From Pinus tabuliformis (Eukaryota > Streptophyta > Pinopsida > Pinales > Pinaceae): DNA of 64,000 bases. A program made the translations under genes and the position numbers. The first letter of the stretch is position 1. Each line of letters opens with the position of its first letter. Below the pieces are notes generated by a model. The model was not told where the DNA came from. It worked only from the letters and a program-made list of their open reading frames with translations, and searched no databases. Shown here piece by piece: positions 36,064 through 47,360 of the stretch. The stretch covers positions 697,138,420 to 697,202,419 of the forward strand of contig CM062813.1 in assembly GCA_031772625.1 (NCBI GenBank), written 5' to 3'.

Positions 36064-36920
36064 TCAGGGACCCATAAGATTCCTGTACAAGGTGGGATCA
36101 ACGTCTTTATCTTTTGATGCATCAATCTTATTCCAATTGGTGATCATTAGAGTAGCCATAGGTCTACATTCCTGCATCCTGAATCTCTTCAAGATTTCTG
36201 TAGCATATCTCCCTTGTCCAAGAAAGATCTTACCCTTCTTCTGCCAAACTTCCAACCCAAGGAAATAATGCATTTGTACCAAATCCTTCATGTCGAATTC
36301 CGTGGCTAGGTTATTCTTGCAATCTTTGATGAGCCTGGATGATCCTGTCAGGAAGAGATCATCCACATATAACACTAGAATTATAGGCACATTCTCTATG
36401 ACCAGATAGTAGGGATTAGGGTCTGTGTCACTCTTGATGAACCCCATCTTTTGCAAGTAGCCATCAATTCGACCATACCATGCCCTAGGTTCCTATTTAA
36501 GCCCATACAAGGCTTTCTTTAATCTGCATACATGATATTTCTTCTCATGTGTCTCAAAACCTTTTGGTTGTTCAATGTATACTTCCTCTTCTATTACCCC
36601 GTTCAAGAATGTTGTCTTGACATCCATCTGATGAATCTCCCACCCCATCTATGCTGCAAGAGATATCACGGTTTTAATAGAAGTATAATTGGCTACTAGG
36701 GCAAAGTTTTTTTCGTAGTCTATCCCTTCCTTCTGAGCATACCCCTTAGCCACAAAATTGGCTTTGTATTTCTCCACACTGTCGTCTGCAACATATTTTA
36801 CCTTGTAGATCCATCTTGGAGCTACCACTGATATGTCTTGAGGCCTAAGTACCACTTCCCAGACATCATTGACCATTATAGAGTTGTATTCCTCCACCAT
36901 AACATCCACCCATATTTGAT
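36064..36920 (-). pseudogene. Reverse transcriptase region of nested Copia
   Basis: The minus strand encodes 'WIYKVKYVADDSVEKYKANF' and 'VAKGYAQKEGIDYEKNFA', the first conserved block of Copia reverse transcriptase. The catalytic block 'LVLYVDDLFLTGS' follows, then 'MKDLVQMHYFLGLEVWQ'. These are diagnostic of Ty1/Copia. Broken. Confidence 0.88.
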
Positions 36921-37097
36921 GTTGAACAACCTCCTCAAAACTAGAAGGTTCCCCAACTTGAGCTACTAAGGCCTGGTATCTGTCTGGTTGTCTTCGCTCC
37001 CTTTTACTATTCCTAGGTGCAACAATGAAGTCTTATACATCCCGTAGAATCTGTCAGAGTTCCCGGCTCATTCTTCCACTGGTAGTAGGTGCATCTA

Positions 37098-38120
37098 TCA
37101 ATTCTTCCTCTTCCTGAGATTCCTCCTGTTCTGAAGGTTTGTCTCAGGGGAATTTTTGGTACTAGTTTCCTCTAGTTGAAGTGGTTTGACCAATGGCTCG
37201 TCTTTCGACTGCTCCTCGGAAGGCATTTCTCGGGATTTCCTGAAAGCTTTATCCTCCATGAACTTTACATCCCGCTGAACTACTACCTTCCTACTCCTTG
37301 GAAGATATACTCTATATGCCTTATCATTCTCGCTATATCCCACAAGATATCCTTTCTCAACAGTTTGATCTAATTTCTTTCTCTTCTCTTCGGGTATACA
37401 ACAATACGCTAAACTCCCAAATATCCTGAAATGACTTACTTCAAGTATATTCCCAGTGAATACCTTCTTCTGAGTGATTTTGCCCAATGCCCTGTGAGGA
37501 GTCCTATTCTGGACATAAACTTTCATGTGGCATGCTTCTGCCCACAAGAATTTAGGCATATCCTGATCATACAGGATCTCCCTAGTTGCTTCCATAATAG
37601 TCCTATTTTTCCTTTCTACTACTCCATTCTACTTCGGATTATAGGGAGTTGTCCACTCCCTTATGATGCCTTCCATAGTGCAAAAATCGATGAATTCCTT
37701 GTCAACGTACTCCCCACCATTGTCTGAGCGCAACACTTTTATCTTCTTTCCTATCAGATTCTCCACTAGAGCCTTGAACTCTTTGAATCGACCGAAAACC
37801 TCATCCTTGGTTTTCAAAAAGTAGATCCAAGTCTTCCTGGAATGGTCATCGATGAAGGTGATGAAGTATTTGGCACCACTAAGAGCTTTTCTGGACATTG
37901 GTCCGTAGATGTTTGAGTGTATCAATCCTAGCACACTCTTATCCCTATTGTTACTTCTTGAAAACATTGCTTTGGCATACTTGCCCAGAGCGCACCCTCT
38001 GCATACATCATCTCGTTCAGTGCTTAGTTCTAGAACTCCTGATACTATTTTCCTGAGAATTCTTAGAGCCCCATGGTGTAATTGTCCCATCATCCTATGC
38101 CATAGTTAATTCAAATCTTT
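37098..38120 (-). pseudogene. Integrase region of nested Copia
   Basis: The minus strand encodes 'YFITFIDDHSRKTWIYFLK', 'VLRSDNGGEYVDKEF' and 'EWTTPYNPK', which carry the catalytic acidic residues. 'EILYDQDMPKFLWAEACHMK' and 'FGSLAYCCIPEEKRKKLD' complete the usual C-terminal part. Broken. Confidence 0.88.
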
Positions 38121-38127
38121 GTCTCCT

Positions 38128-38655
38128 TTACAGCCTGTTACTTATGATTCCAATCTGGACCTTCTTTTTCCAACTCGGGTGTTTGACATATACTTTCTCC
38201 TCAATGAAGAAAACATCATAGCCCTTGATTTGAAGTTGAGATATGGAAAGTAAGTTCATCCCCAATCCTGGCACATGCAACACATTGGTTGCTCGAAGCT
38301 GCTCTCCTGCTTCAGTTTGAAAGATTATAGTACCTCTTCCTACTAGAGTACACTTTGCCTTATTTCCCATGGTGATCTAAAAATTCATTCTTTCTTCTTG
38401 ATAATCTGAAAAACATTCTCGGATTCCTGTCATATGCCAGGAATCTCCACTATCTATATACCAAACCTCTGAGGAGGCAGAGTTTGCTAAGCAAATGACT
38501 TCTTCTTCCAATCTAGAAGATGACATAGAATAATCATAATTTATGTCCCTTGTGCATTCTTCTAGAAATCTCCGTGAGTCCCCTTGAGTGGATGCCTCTG
38601 CATCATGCTCTTGACCCATAATCAATTTTCCTCTCTTGTTGCCCATCTCTCCTCT
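38128..38655 (-). pseudogene. Protease region and primer site of nested Copia
   Basis: The minus strand encodes 'VWYIDSGDSWHMTGI', the Copia aspartic protease signature, and 'LRATNVLHVPGLGMNLLSIS', which follows it in the family. At 38,652-38,664 the minus-strand sequence ATGGTATCAGAGG is an initiator-Met primer site next to the 5' LTR. Little space remains for gag. Confidence 0.85.
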
Positions 38656-38664
38656 GATACCATG

Positions 38665-39506
38665 TGAAAATCTCTAAACTGAAATTCTACTACTGCAACA
38701 ACTGATTTATTTCACCTACTTTTTATTCACAATAAGTTATTTATGAAATCCCTTCAAAAAATATTAAAATAAATTGTATTGCAGTTATTACACAATTACC
38801 CAGAGAAAAATACATGCACAAGAACCAATCACATCAACACAGTTATTTTTGGACAATTGTCCCCGAAAAAACCCAATGTGGGAAAATCGGTGCAGTGGAT
38901 GAGGTCTTTATTAATCTTCAACACCAATTGCTTTTACAAGGAATGATTTTACACCTGAGACTTTCCCTTTGAGACCTTCTAACACTTTGGGGACCCTACT
39001 CTCACTTTTGTGTCACCCCTACGTCACTCTGCGTAGGTCAACGTGGCTTTGAGTGGCTCTACGTCCATCTGCATCAGCTTGCATAAGCTCTGCGTTGTCT
39101 CCCACTGTCCTTGCATCACCTCCTCTTCAGTCAAAACCTGTTGTTGATGCCTTCCTCTTCCTCCACCCTGCAACTCTCCCTCTTAAATCGATTTCCTCTG
39201 CTTGAGAATCAATTTTCCTTGAGATACAGAGTATCTGTCGGTGTGTCTCCAAATGATCCTCAAGTTTGCTCTTATACTTTTCCTGTTGACAAATCAATGG
39301 CCGAGATTAAGTCCCTAATCAACGGTTAAGATTAAAACAGACTTTATCCTCATCTCTTAGAAGCTTCTCACCCTTATCTTTATTAATACCCATTAATATT
39401 TTTATTTTCCTAAGTTTAGACTTAAGAACCCATTAAAAATATTAATTATTTTTATAATTCCTCATCCGAGTGGAATTTCTCAAAACTATTTCGGGGTCTG
39501 GGTCTT
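38665..39506 (-). repeat. 5' LTR of nested Copia
   Basis: It begins on the forward strand at TGAAAATCTC next to the primer site and ends at about 39,488-39,506, where gypsy reverse transcriptase sequence resumes. It aligns with the LTR at 34,227 with about 8% differences. Confidence 0.87.
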
Positions 39507-40570
39507 GACTACATACAATTAAACAAGGTGACCATCAAGAACATGTAACCTTAGCCAAGGATTGATGACCTGTTTGATCAATTAAGGCGAGTAGTGGTTG
39601 CTTCCAAGATTGATTTAAGGTCAGGGTATCATCAAGTGCACATCAAAGAGGAAGATATCCACAAGATAGCCTTTGGATCAAGGTATTGACATTATGAGTT
39701 CGTAGTGGTACCATTTGGGCTTACTAATTCCCTTGCGACTTTCACATGTTTAATGAACAATGTATTTCATCCTTACTTGGAAAAAATTGTGATTATTTTC
39801 GTTGATGTTATTCCAGTATATTCAAAGATTGAAGAAGAACATGAAAAACACCTCACTGTAGCACTACAGTTCTTAAGGGAACACACACTTTATGCAAAAC
39901 TTAGTAAGTGTAATTTCTTCCAATCACAGATACATTATCTAGGGCACATCGTCTCCAAGGAGGGGATAACAGTTGATATGGAGAAGATCAAGGCCATAAT
40001 GAAGTGGCCAACACTGAAAAATGTAAATGAGATTAGATCATTCATGGGGTTGGCATACTATTATATAAAGTTCATGAAAAACTTCTCCAAGATAGGCCAC
40101 CCAATCACTTCCTTGTAGAAGAAAGGAAAGAAATTTGAGTCGACAACAAAACGTGCAACAAGTTTTGAACAATTGAAATAGTTGCTCACTAATGCACCAA
40201 CATTAAGGATTACAAATCTAAACAATGATTTTGTGGTTTCTGTATATGCTTTCAAGGAGGGGCTTGGTGGAGTCTTGATGTAGAAAGGACAAGTAATTTG
40301 TTATGAGTCACGGAAGTTAAATAAACATAAGGAAAACTAGGTAACTCATGATTTGGAGTTAGCTGCTATTATTCATGCATTGAAAATGTGGAGGCATTAC
40401 CTCCTCGGCAAAATATTTATGCTTATGACAGATCATGGCGGGCTAAAATATTAGTTTTATCAAATTGAGTTAAAGTAAGACAGGCTAGATGGTTGGCCAT
40501 AGTTAGCGAATTTGACTTTGAAATAAATTACATCAAGGGCAAAGAAAATAGGGTTGTTGGTGCACTCAAT
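39507..40570 (+). pseudogene. Reverse transcriptase (right part) and RNase H of gypsy element 2
   Basis: Directly after the Copia LTR the gypsy frame resumes with 'DYIQLNKVTIKN'. It continues with '[18 protein letters not shown]', 'HYEFVVVPFGLTNS' and 'GLAYYYIKFMKNFSKI'. RNase H-type sequence follows to about 40,470, including 'DLELAAIIHALKMWRHYLLG'. Broken. Confidence 0.83.
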
Positions 40571-40699
40571 AGAAGAATTCAATTAAATCGCATGGCAGCC
40601 ATAAGCTCTATGGTTTGGACCTAGGAGAATGGGTCTAAAATGCAGGGAAACATGATGAGAAATATCAACAAATAAATGAAAAACTACAACATGGTGAGA

Positions 40700-42198
40700 A
40701 TGGAAATGCTGAGGAACATCATCTCACATATGATGATTTAGTTAGATTCAAGAACAAATCTATGTGCCAAATAGTGATAAATTGAATAGGCTCCTAATGA
40801 GAGAGTTCCATGCTAAACCATATGATGGTCACCAAGATACCAAAAGACTCTCATGGCCATAAAAAGGTTTTACTATTGACCTAATTTGAAAACAGAAGTA
40901 GCCAATTTTGTTGCTAAATGCATGGAATGTGAGCAAGTGAAGGTTGAATGCAAACACCCACCATGTTTATTGTAGCCCATTCCTATTCCAGAATGGAAGT
41001 GGGAAGTGATCTCCATGGATTTCATTATTGGTTTGCCAAGAACCTCTAGACAACATGATGCAATTATGGTGGTCATTGACAAACTAAGCAAAGTGGCTCA
41101 TTTTGTAGCAGTCAAATCCACCAATTCAGCTAGTGAAGTGGCTCAAATATTCATAAAGGAGATTGTGAGGTTGCATAGAGTTCCCAAGAAAACAATTTTA
41201 GATAGAGATGCCAAGTTCGCTTTAATATTTTGGAAGGAACTATTTTTAGGTTTGGAGATATAATTAACCTTCAATACAACTTATCATCTACAGACGGATG
41301 GGAAAACCAAGAGGACAAATAGAATCCTTGAAGACATGTTGAGGATGTATGTGATGCACCAGCCAAAGAAGTGGGAAGAGTATCTTCCACTTGTAGAGTT
41401 TTCATACAACAATGGGTACCAAGAATCTCTAAAGATGAGCTCGTTTGAGGCATTTTATGGAAGGAGTTACAACACTCCTATTAGCTAGAGTGATCTAGTT
41501 AATAGGGTCTTTATTGGGCCTAATATGATAAAAGAAATGGAATAGCAAATGTAGATTATCAGGAATAAATTAAACCAAACACATGACAAGAAAAACAACT
41601 ATGTTGATCAACATAGGGTGCATAAGGAGTTCCGAGTTGGGGAAGATGTTTACTTGAGATTTAGATCCAGGAAAAGTTCTTTCAAAATTGGGTCATTTGC
41701 CAAGCTGGCACCACAATTTTGTGGGCCTTTTGAGATACTTGAAAGAATAGGGTTAGTGGCCTATAGATTAGACTTACCACCATCGGTGAAAGTCCATGAT
41801 GTTTTCCATGTTTCATTGCTTAAAAGACATGTACATGATACTAATCATGTTATTGATTGCATTGTGTTATAAGTGGAACCAGAGGGAGAGTTTCAACCAG
41901 AACCTTTGTGCATCCTAGAGTGGAGGAAGCTCATGCTTCAAAACTGAGCAATTGAGCAAGTACAAGTGCACTGGAAACACTTTGGGCACAAAGAAGCCAC
42001 GTGGAAAATGGTTGAGCAAATGAGGGCACCATATCCTTTCTTATTTGTTGAGTAAAGAAAATTGTGAATACATTGTAAATGTTGTTCAAAGTTGTGTATA
42101 TAAATCTCCCTAAACAACAATGCTTGGTCTAAAGCATGTTTTGTTGTATATGGTTATTGAACATCGAGGATGGTGTTCCCCCAAGGGTAACGGGACTA
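40700..42198 (+). pseudogene. Integrase and chromodomain-like end of gypsy element 2
   Basis: The integrase core reads 'ISMDFIIGLPRTSRQHDAIM' and 'RVPKKTILDRDAKFALIFWK'. The GPF-type C terminus reads 'APQFCGPFEILERIGLVAYR' and 'VFHVSLLKRHV'. At about 41,920-42,055 'AIEQVQVHWKHFGHKEATW' is the chromodomain-like block of plant chromoviruses, ending '...APYPFLFVE'. The 3' LTR follows after a C-rich stretch. Broken. Confidence 0.82.
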
Positions 42199-42512
42199 TG
42201 ACATCCCTTGGTTTATATTTCTCTTGTAAATAATTGTAACTATTTTAAATGGCTTAGAGAGGGACATAGATTCCATTGCTTGAGGAATTTTCAAAATTAA
42301 ATACATTAGCCATGGGTTGGCTAAGAAGATTTAATGAGCTAATTGTGTACTAAATTTAACTGAAGAGACAAGGACAGGCCTAGGTGTCCTTTAGCTCCAA
42401 ATATAAGCAAGAAAAGGACAAAATTTAAAGACATACATGGGTTGCACTATCCAACAGTTGACTACGTCGAACCTTCGAAAAAGACAGGCGGTTGGTCTGT
42501 TAAGGTATAGCA
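42199..42512 (+). repeat. Partial 3' LTR of gypsy element 2
   Basis: It matches the first 310 bp of the 5' LTR, from TGACATCCC through GGTCTGTTAAGGTA. Beyond about 42,512 similarity to the 5' LTR ceases. Confidence 0.8.
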
Positions 42513-45500
42513 CATATTCCCTATGGGTTGTAGAATGAAACTTTAAGCACAAACATCCATTGTGAGCAAATCATTACTATTTAGGTTAAAACTACAACAA
42601 CTATGTTCTTGAAGGAAGATATATTTCACTGAAAATATTCTAGTTGTTCTCATGGTATTTCCTTTAACCACTCAAAGATCTACTTTGCCCTTAAGCAATC
42701 ATTATCCACTTTCCATTACTTGGGAGACTAACAGATTGTAGTTCTATATATTTGAGATAAAACAAACTCATATGAAGAGTCCTTGTCCGAGTAATTTCTC
42801 TTAGATGATGCTTCTAATTCATAGTTACAGATATTTGTGATATCTTGTGACGTTTTCAATATTTTTTTACGTTTTTTCAACTCCCTGATATTGTTAACGA
42901 AAAAATCACTATATTGTGGGATGATGAAAAATATTGGTTGGATCGGGATATTTTCTGAAAATTTTGATTTTTTTGAAAAATAAAATTAGGGAATGGAGAA
43001 CAAAGGGGTTACTAACTAGTACCTTTGCTCATAAAAGGGATAGAGGGAGAGGGTTTCTTTCATTTAAAAAAAAATGAAACGAATTGAATATTTTAGTAAA
43101 TTTATCCCTAATATTTTTTATAAGTTTATTTTTTTGATACTTGGTGATATATTTTCCAACATGATATTAATGAGACTGCATTTAGTAGCAGAGCCCTTAT
43201 AGTCCATGTTTAAGTGTACTATGATGTCCCTAACATTATTGTGTGATTCATTTCCTCTAAGTCTAAAACTGGAGAGACTATGCTACTGAAGTAAGATTTA
43301 TTTCACTGCAATATTCTAGTTGTTCTAATGGTATCACTCTTAACCACTCAAAGATATATTCTTGCTATGTGCAGCTATTTTATTCTTTTCATTGACTGGG
43401 ATAGAATTTATATATTCTTTGAGATGAAACAAGCTCATATGAAGGGCTTCTACTCCTTTGTAATTCTTATGATGAAAAGTTGGAATATCAAACACCATGA
43501 ACTGGGAGTTCTAGAAGGAATTGTAGTACTTACTAAAATATTGTTGGAGATTGATGTAATGTTGAGAATGACCATGCTATGACTTTTCATCATATTATCC
43601 TTTAACCAAATTAATGTTTTATTTGTTTAAGTAGTTTCTCTCTCTTTTGTCATGTCATGGGGCTCTCTAGCAGTTAGCTTGCAAGTCCATGCCCTTGAGA
43701 CTAAATAAACTAGCATGAAGGGACCTAATCGTTCTTATGATAATTGGTTAGCATAATAAAACAAACTATGTTGGGAGCTCCATAATGAGTGGGAGCATGT
43801 ATAATAAGAGTCCTAATAGGAGTAGGAAACAACTTCCTAGAGTTGGGGGTGCATATGCTTTGGCATTCTTCTGTTCGTCTGAAATTATTGGACAACATTC
43901 ATTGGAATCATCTGAATGAACAAAGATATTGGGTTATTTAGGCTTTCTTTTTAGTTTTGTCTCTTAATAAAGATGTTGAATCCTTTAGTTTCGTTTATCA
44001 TAAAGTAGGGTTGAAATCTGGAAAATTTTCTGTCCATCCATGAAAATCTGTGATTGAGATGGAAGAATAGGGAATTTTCCCCCTATTTCGTTTCTTTACA
44101 TTTTTTGGCCTTAAACTATAAATATTATCCAAGGGTGTTATTCTTATTGTATCATATTCTTCCTTAGTATTATAAACTTCTAAAACAACACATGTATCAA
44201 GATTCAAGGTATTTCTTGCACTCGTTTCTTCTTAGATTAGACATGGTTGGTATTGAGACTAAAATCTTATTTTCAACAAAATATAAAACACTTAACAATG
44301 TTTGTGCTTCAACACAAACTATTATAACTAGTGTTGGAAATATCTTTGATTTCTTTTGAGTTTTTCAGGTTGCTGATTTGGCCAATATTGTGAGAATTAT
44401 TCATGTCTATGCTTATTATTTGTTGATCCTTTCTAATACTTTCTGATATTCTCCCTAATATATCTGATAACTTTCTTTCCAGACCCTCGATGATATATTC
44501 CCCGAAATATTCTTCAAAAATTCTCATAACTCAAATGATTGGTTGTATAAGAGTCCAAGAACATGTTTAAGTTGTAGATTGATTGAGAAATTGAACTAGT
44601 GAAGCCTTTTTTCATGCCTTGATACTTACCTACTTATTGAAGATTGAAAATAGATTATGAAACGAGCAACTTGCCTGTGTCTGTAATAAATGAGCTTGGG
44701 GAAAAAATTATTCATGGATTTTACCTCACCCACAACTTGTCATCCCACATGGAAAAGGTTTAACTTTAACTTGTATTTGAACTTCAAATACCCATGTTGG
44801 AGAACTATCTCATGTTATTCTTAATATTTATGTAACTTATGATTTAAATCACTTGCTTTAGTTATAGAAGTAGAGAAAAACCTTTGATGTGATATGCATT
44901 ATGGACTACTGTGTTTTTGAAGAACTAGTGTTATATAGATCTATAAATATTGTTTGTACCAGGTGGAGTTCCATGGTGCTTATTTTGCCTCAATATTGTA
45001 ATTAGTTATGCATATTTTCTAGTCAAATGATATAATTTCATATTTTTAACCAGACAATCCCTTCTACAGATAGAAGCAATCCCTCTAGCCCAATGTGTGG
45101 GTCTAGTAACAACCATGACAAAACAATCAAACTTCCCTAACCTAAATCAGAATGACAAATGAGAAAGGGAGATGGCCTACCTCTCTCCTATGCACTCAAC
45201 CTTTGATTATGATCCCAATCCCTTAGCTCCTAGACTCTCTCCTCGTTATTCCTTGTGTCTGAATACCTACAAGAGAGATCAAAAGACAACAACAAGAGAG
45301 ATCATAGCATATGCATTCCAATGTAAGTTATACAACAGATCAAGGAGTATTGTACTAAGAAAGCTATCATAGACAAACTTATGGGAAATAAAACATGTTT
45401 TGTATTAATGATTAAATCAAAGAGGGAAGCATACAACCGGTGCCTTGATGTTGAAGGCCTCCTTCAAGATGGTTCCAAGTCCAAGCCAAACTTAACAAGC

Positions 45501-45804
45501 TATCCTTTCCTCTCTCACCAAAAATGGAATGTTATCATAATACTTTGACTTGTCACATCAAATATCTTCAAAATCGCCTAAATTTTTACGATCCTATAAA
45601 ATTATATCTTAGAAACGTAGAAATCATGTGAATGACAAACCAATCCTATTGTGAATTGACCACCTCACGAACACCTTATTTCATCTTCACTCGATCTCCA
45701 TTTAGCATCCTTAACCATCCATCCTTGTCAACTATTCTTCTTATTTGCCTATGCCATCCTTGTTAAAGAGAGATAATATAGGATTGAAACTTCTCCCCCA
45801 CCAT
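42513..45804. other. Intergenic DNA, no gene recognised
   Basis: No domain-bearing reading frame was found. One diverged direct duplication is present: 42,600-42,800 resembles 43,275-43,480. Shared blocks include ATTCTAGTTGTTCT, TTAACCACTCAAAGAT and CTCATATGAAG. The rest is AT-rich and unassigned; parts may be eroded transposon. Confidence 0.5.
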
Positions 45805-45809
45805 GGGCA

Positions 45810-47284
45810 TGATCAAGTGCTTAGTATTTAGCTAAAAAATAAAAGTTCTTAGATTGGCTCGAAACCTATACGACTGCGTCCGTCTTGTCAATAGGATCGC
45901 AACGCAATTCGTTTCATTGAAATTGAGTCCGGATGAAGGAGAAAAGGCTTGCTGTTCATTTTTCTAAACAGCTAAAAAAATTGCAGAACCGGAAAGAATG
46001 ATGACATGGCAGTACAATTAGCATGATGGGAATCTTCTTCAGTTTTTGACCAATGAGGTTGTGACAAGTGTCACTTCAGGATTCGCCAGTTTATTTGTGT
46101 GAAGGTGAAATTTCCCAATGTCCTCCAAGGTGGAATTATTGGTTCATGGTGAATATTATGTGAATTGTATATATATATATCTCACATAATTCCAAACTAT
46201 ATAAATCCACATATACATATATATTAATGGCGCATTTTAAATGTGTTGTGGTTTGTCCGAAGTCTGAGTATATTCATGGTGATAAAATATTAAGGGATGG
46301 GCGGAGGGCAGGTCGAACTCGTGACCTCCCCCTCCCGATTCCAATACATTCCCATTGGACCAAAGCAGCGGGTCTTGTTAAACAAAACCACCATACCTTA
46401 TTTAAATTTACCGTGTTTGCTGACGACAAGAGCGGAGGGAGCCAGCCCCATGGGCTAGCTCCCTCACCATATGACCACAAGGCTATGACCAAGGGCCAAT
46501 GATAAACAGATAAGCTCGATTAATGCCACTAATCTTGTTTAGCACTAATTAATCTATAAATTAAGATGGCGACAGTTTTTGAGGTGCCCCAAATTCGGTG
46601 GGATTGCCAATTTTGGCGGTGCTAACTAGAGCCTTCTCCAGTTTTAGCAGGGTTTCCTAGGGAAAAATTCAATGAAGCATATATTGAGCAATTTTTGACC
46701 AAATTGATGTTAGGAAGAGATGTTCTTGGCTAATTTGGACATTCTGAACTCATTCGTATAGGTTGCAGATGCAATAGAAGACTTCTACAGATGATTTTTC
46801 CACAGGGAAGTTCAGGGAAGCCTAGGGCCACCAGGGAAGGAGGTCATGCCCAAATCAACCAGAGTCAATTTTCAGAGATCTAATAGTCATTTTTAGCTAA
46901 TTTTGACATTCTGAACACATTAGTGTAGGTATCAGGAGCCATAGATCTTTGTAAACAACATTTTTTCCACATTGAGCTAATACAGAGGCCCAAGCCATGG
47001 AAGTTGGACCAAGGAGATGTAGCCCAGGAGGGGTGAACTCCTTCATCAAAACACTGTGTTAATGTGTCTCTTTGATGGTTTGTTGCACTGTACATGTTTG
47101 TTGTTCAGTATTTGTTTCTGAATCTATTTTTCTCATGAATGTCTTTTTAAACTTAAGGAAATTTACCTGATTGTATGCAAAAACAGCTAATGAAACCTCA
47201 GCACAAGGAGCAATAAGTATGCACATATTTATAAATATGTAATTGTTATTAGCACAACAAAACTAATCATACAAAAACAGATCA
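45810..47284 (+). repeat. 5' LTR of gypsy element 3
   Basis: It runs from TGATCAAGTGCTT to CAGATCA, 1,475 bp. It aligns with the two halves of the 3' LTR (50,992-51,204 and 62,016-63,192). It contains a short AT run near 46,170 and a tRNA-like segment on the minus strand (46,300-46,375). Confidence 0.92.
46300..46375 (-). repeat. tRNA-like (possibly SINE-derived) segment inside an LTR
   Basis: On the minus strand TGGTCCAATGGG matches the polymerase III A-box consensus. About 30 bp later GGTCACGAGTTCGACC resembles a B box and its context in plant tRNAs. The 3' LTR copy (62,345-62,400) keeps a perfect B box, GGTTCGACCC, but lacks the A-box part. It is probably a tRNA-derived insertion that predates the element's copy here. 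Confidence 0.5.
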
Positions 47285-47287
47285 AGT

Positions 47288-47300
47288 TGGTATCAGAGCA
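47288..47300 (+). other. Primer-binding site of gypsy element 3
   Basis: TGGTATCAGAGCA begins 3 bp after the 5' LTR and is the standard site for initiator methionine tRNA in plant LTR retrotransposons. Confidence 0.93.
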
Positions 47301-47360
47301 AAGGTTGAATTGCTTGATTGCTTGAGTTTTTTCAATTAAGGTTTTAATGGTTGCAAAATT

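Larger units (their letters stand above)
34227..39506 (-). mobile_element. Copia element nested in gypsy element 2, broken
   Basis: A Ty1/Copia element lies on the minus strand with LTRs at both ends. Protease, integrase, reverse transcriptase and RNase H appear in Copia order. A recognisable gag was not found between the primer site and the protease. The LTRs differ at about 8% of positions by eye. The coding region carries many breaks. It sits inside the gypsy reverse transcriptase, so it entered after that element. The flanking duplication was not cleanly resolved. Confidence 0.9.
29394..42512 (+). mobile_element. Ty3/gypsy element 2, broken, with nested Copia
   Basis: This is a second gypsy element in plus orientation. 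It has a long 5' LTR, an initiator-Met primer site, gag, protease, reverse transcriptase, RNase H, integrase, a chromodomain-like end and a partial 3' LTR. Its reverse transcriptase is interrupted by a Copia element on the opposite strand (34,227-39,506). Coding sequence carries many breaks, more than ten by eye. Only about 310 bp of the 3' LTR is recognisable before similarity stops. It is older than the Copia insertion it contains. Confidence 0.85.

Noticed and set aside
46227-46502. 91-codon frame in the 5' LTR of gypsy element 3
   Set aside because: It overlaps the tRNA-like segment and is not preserved in the 3' LTR.
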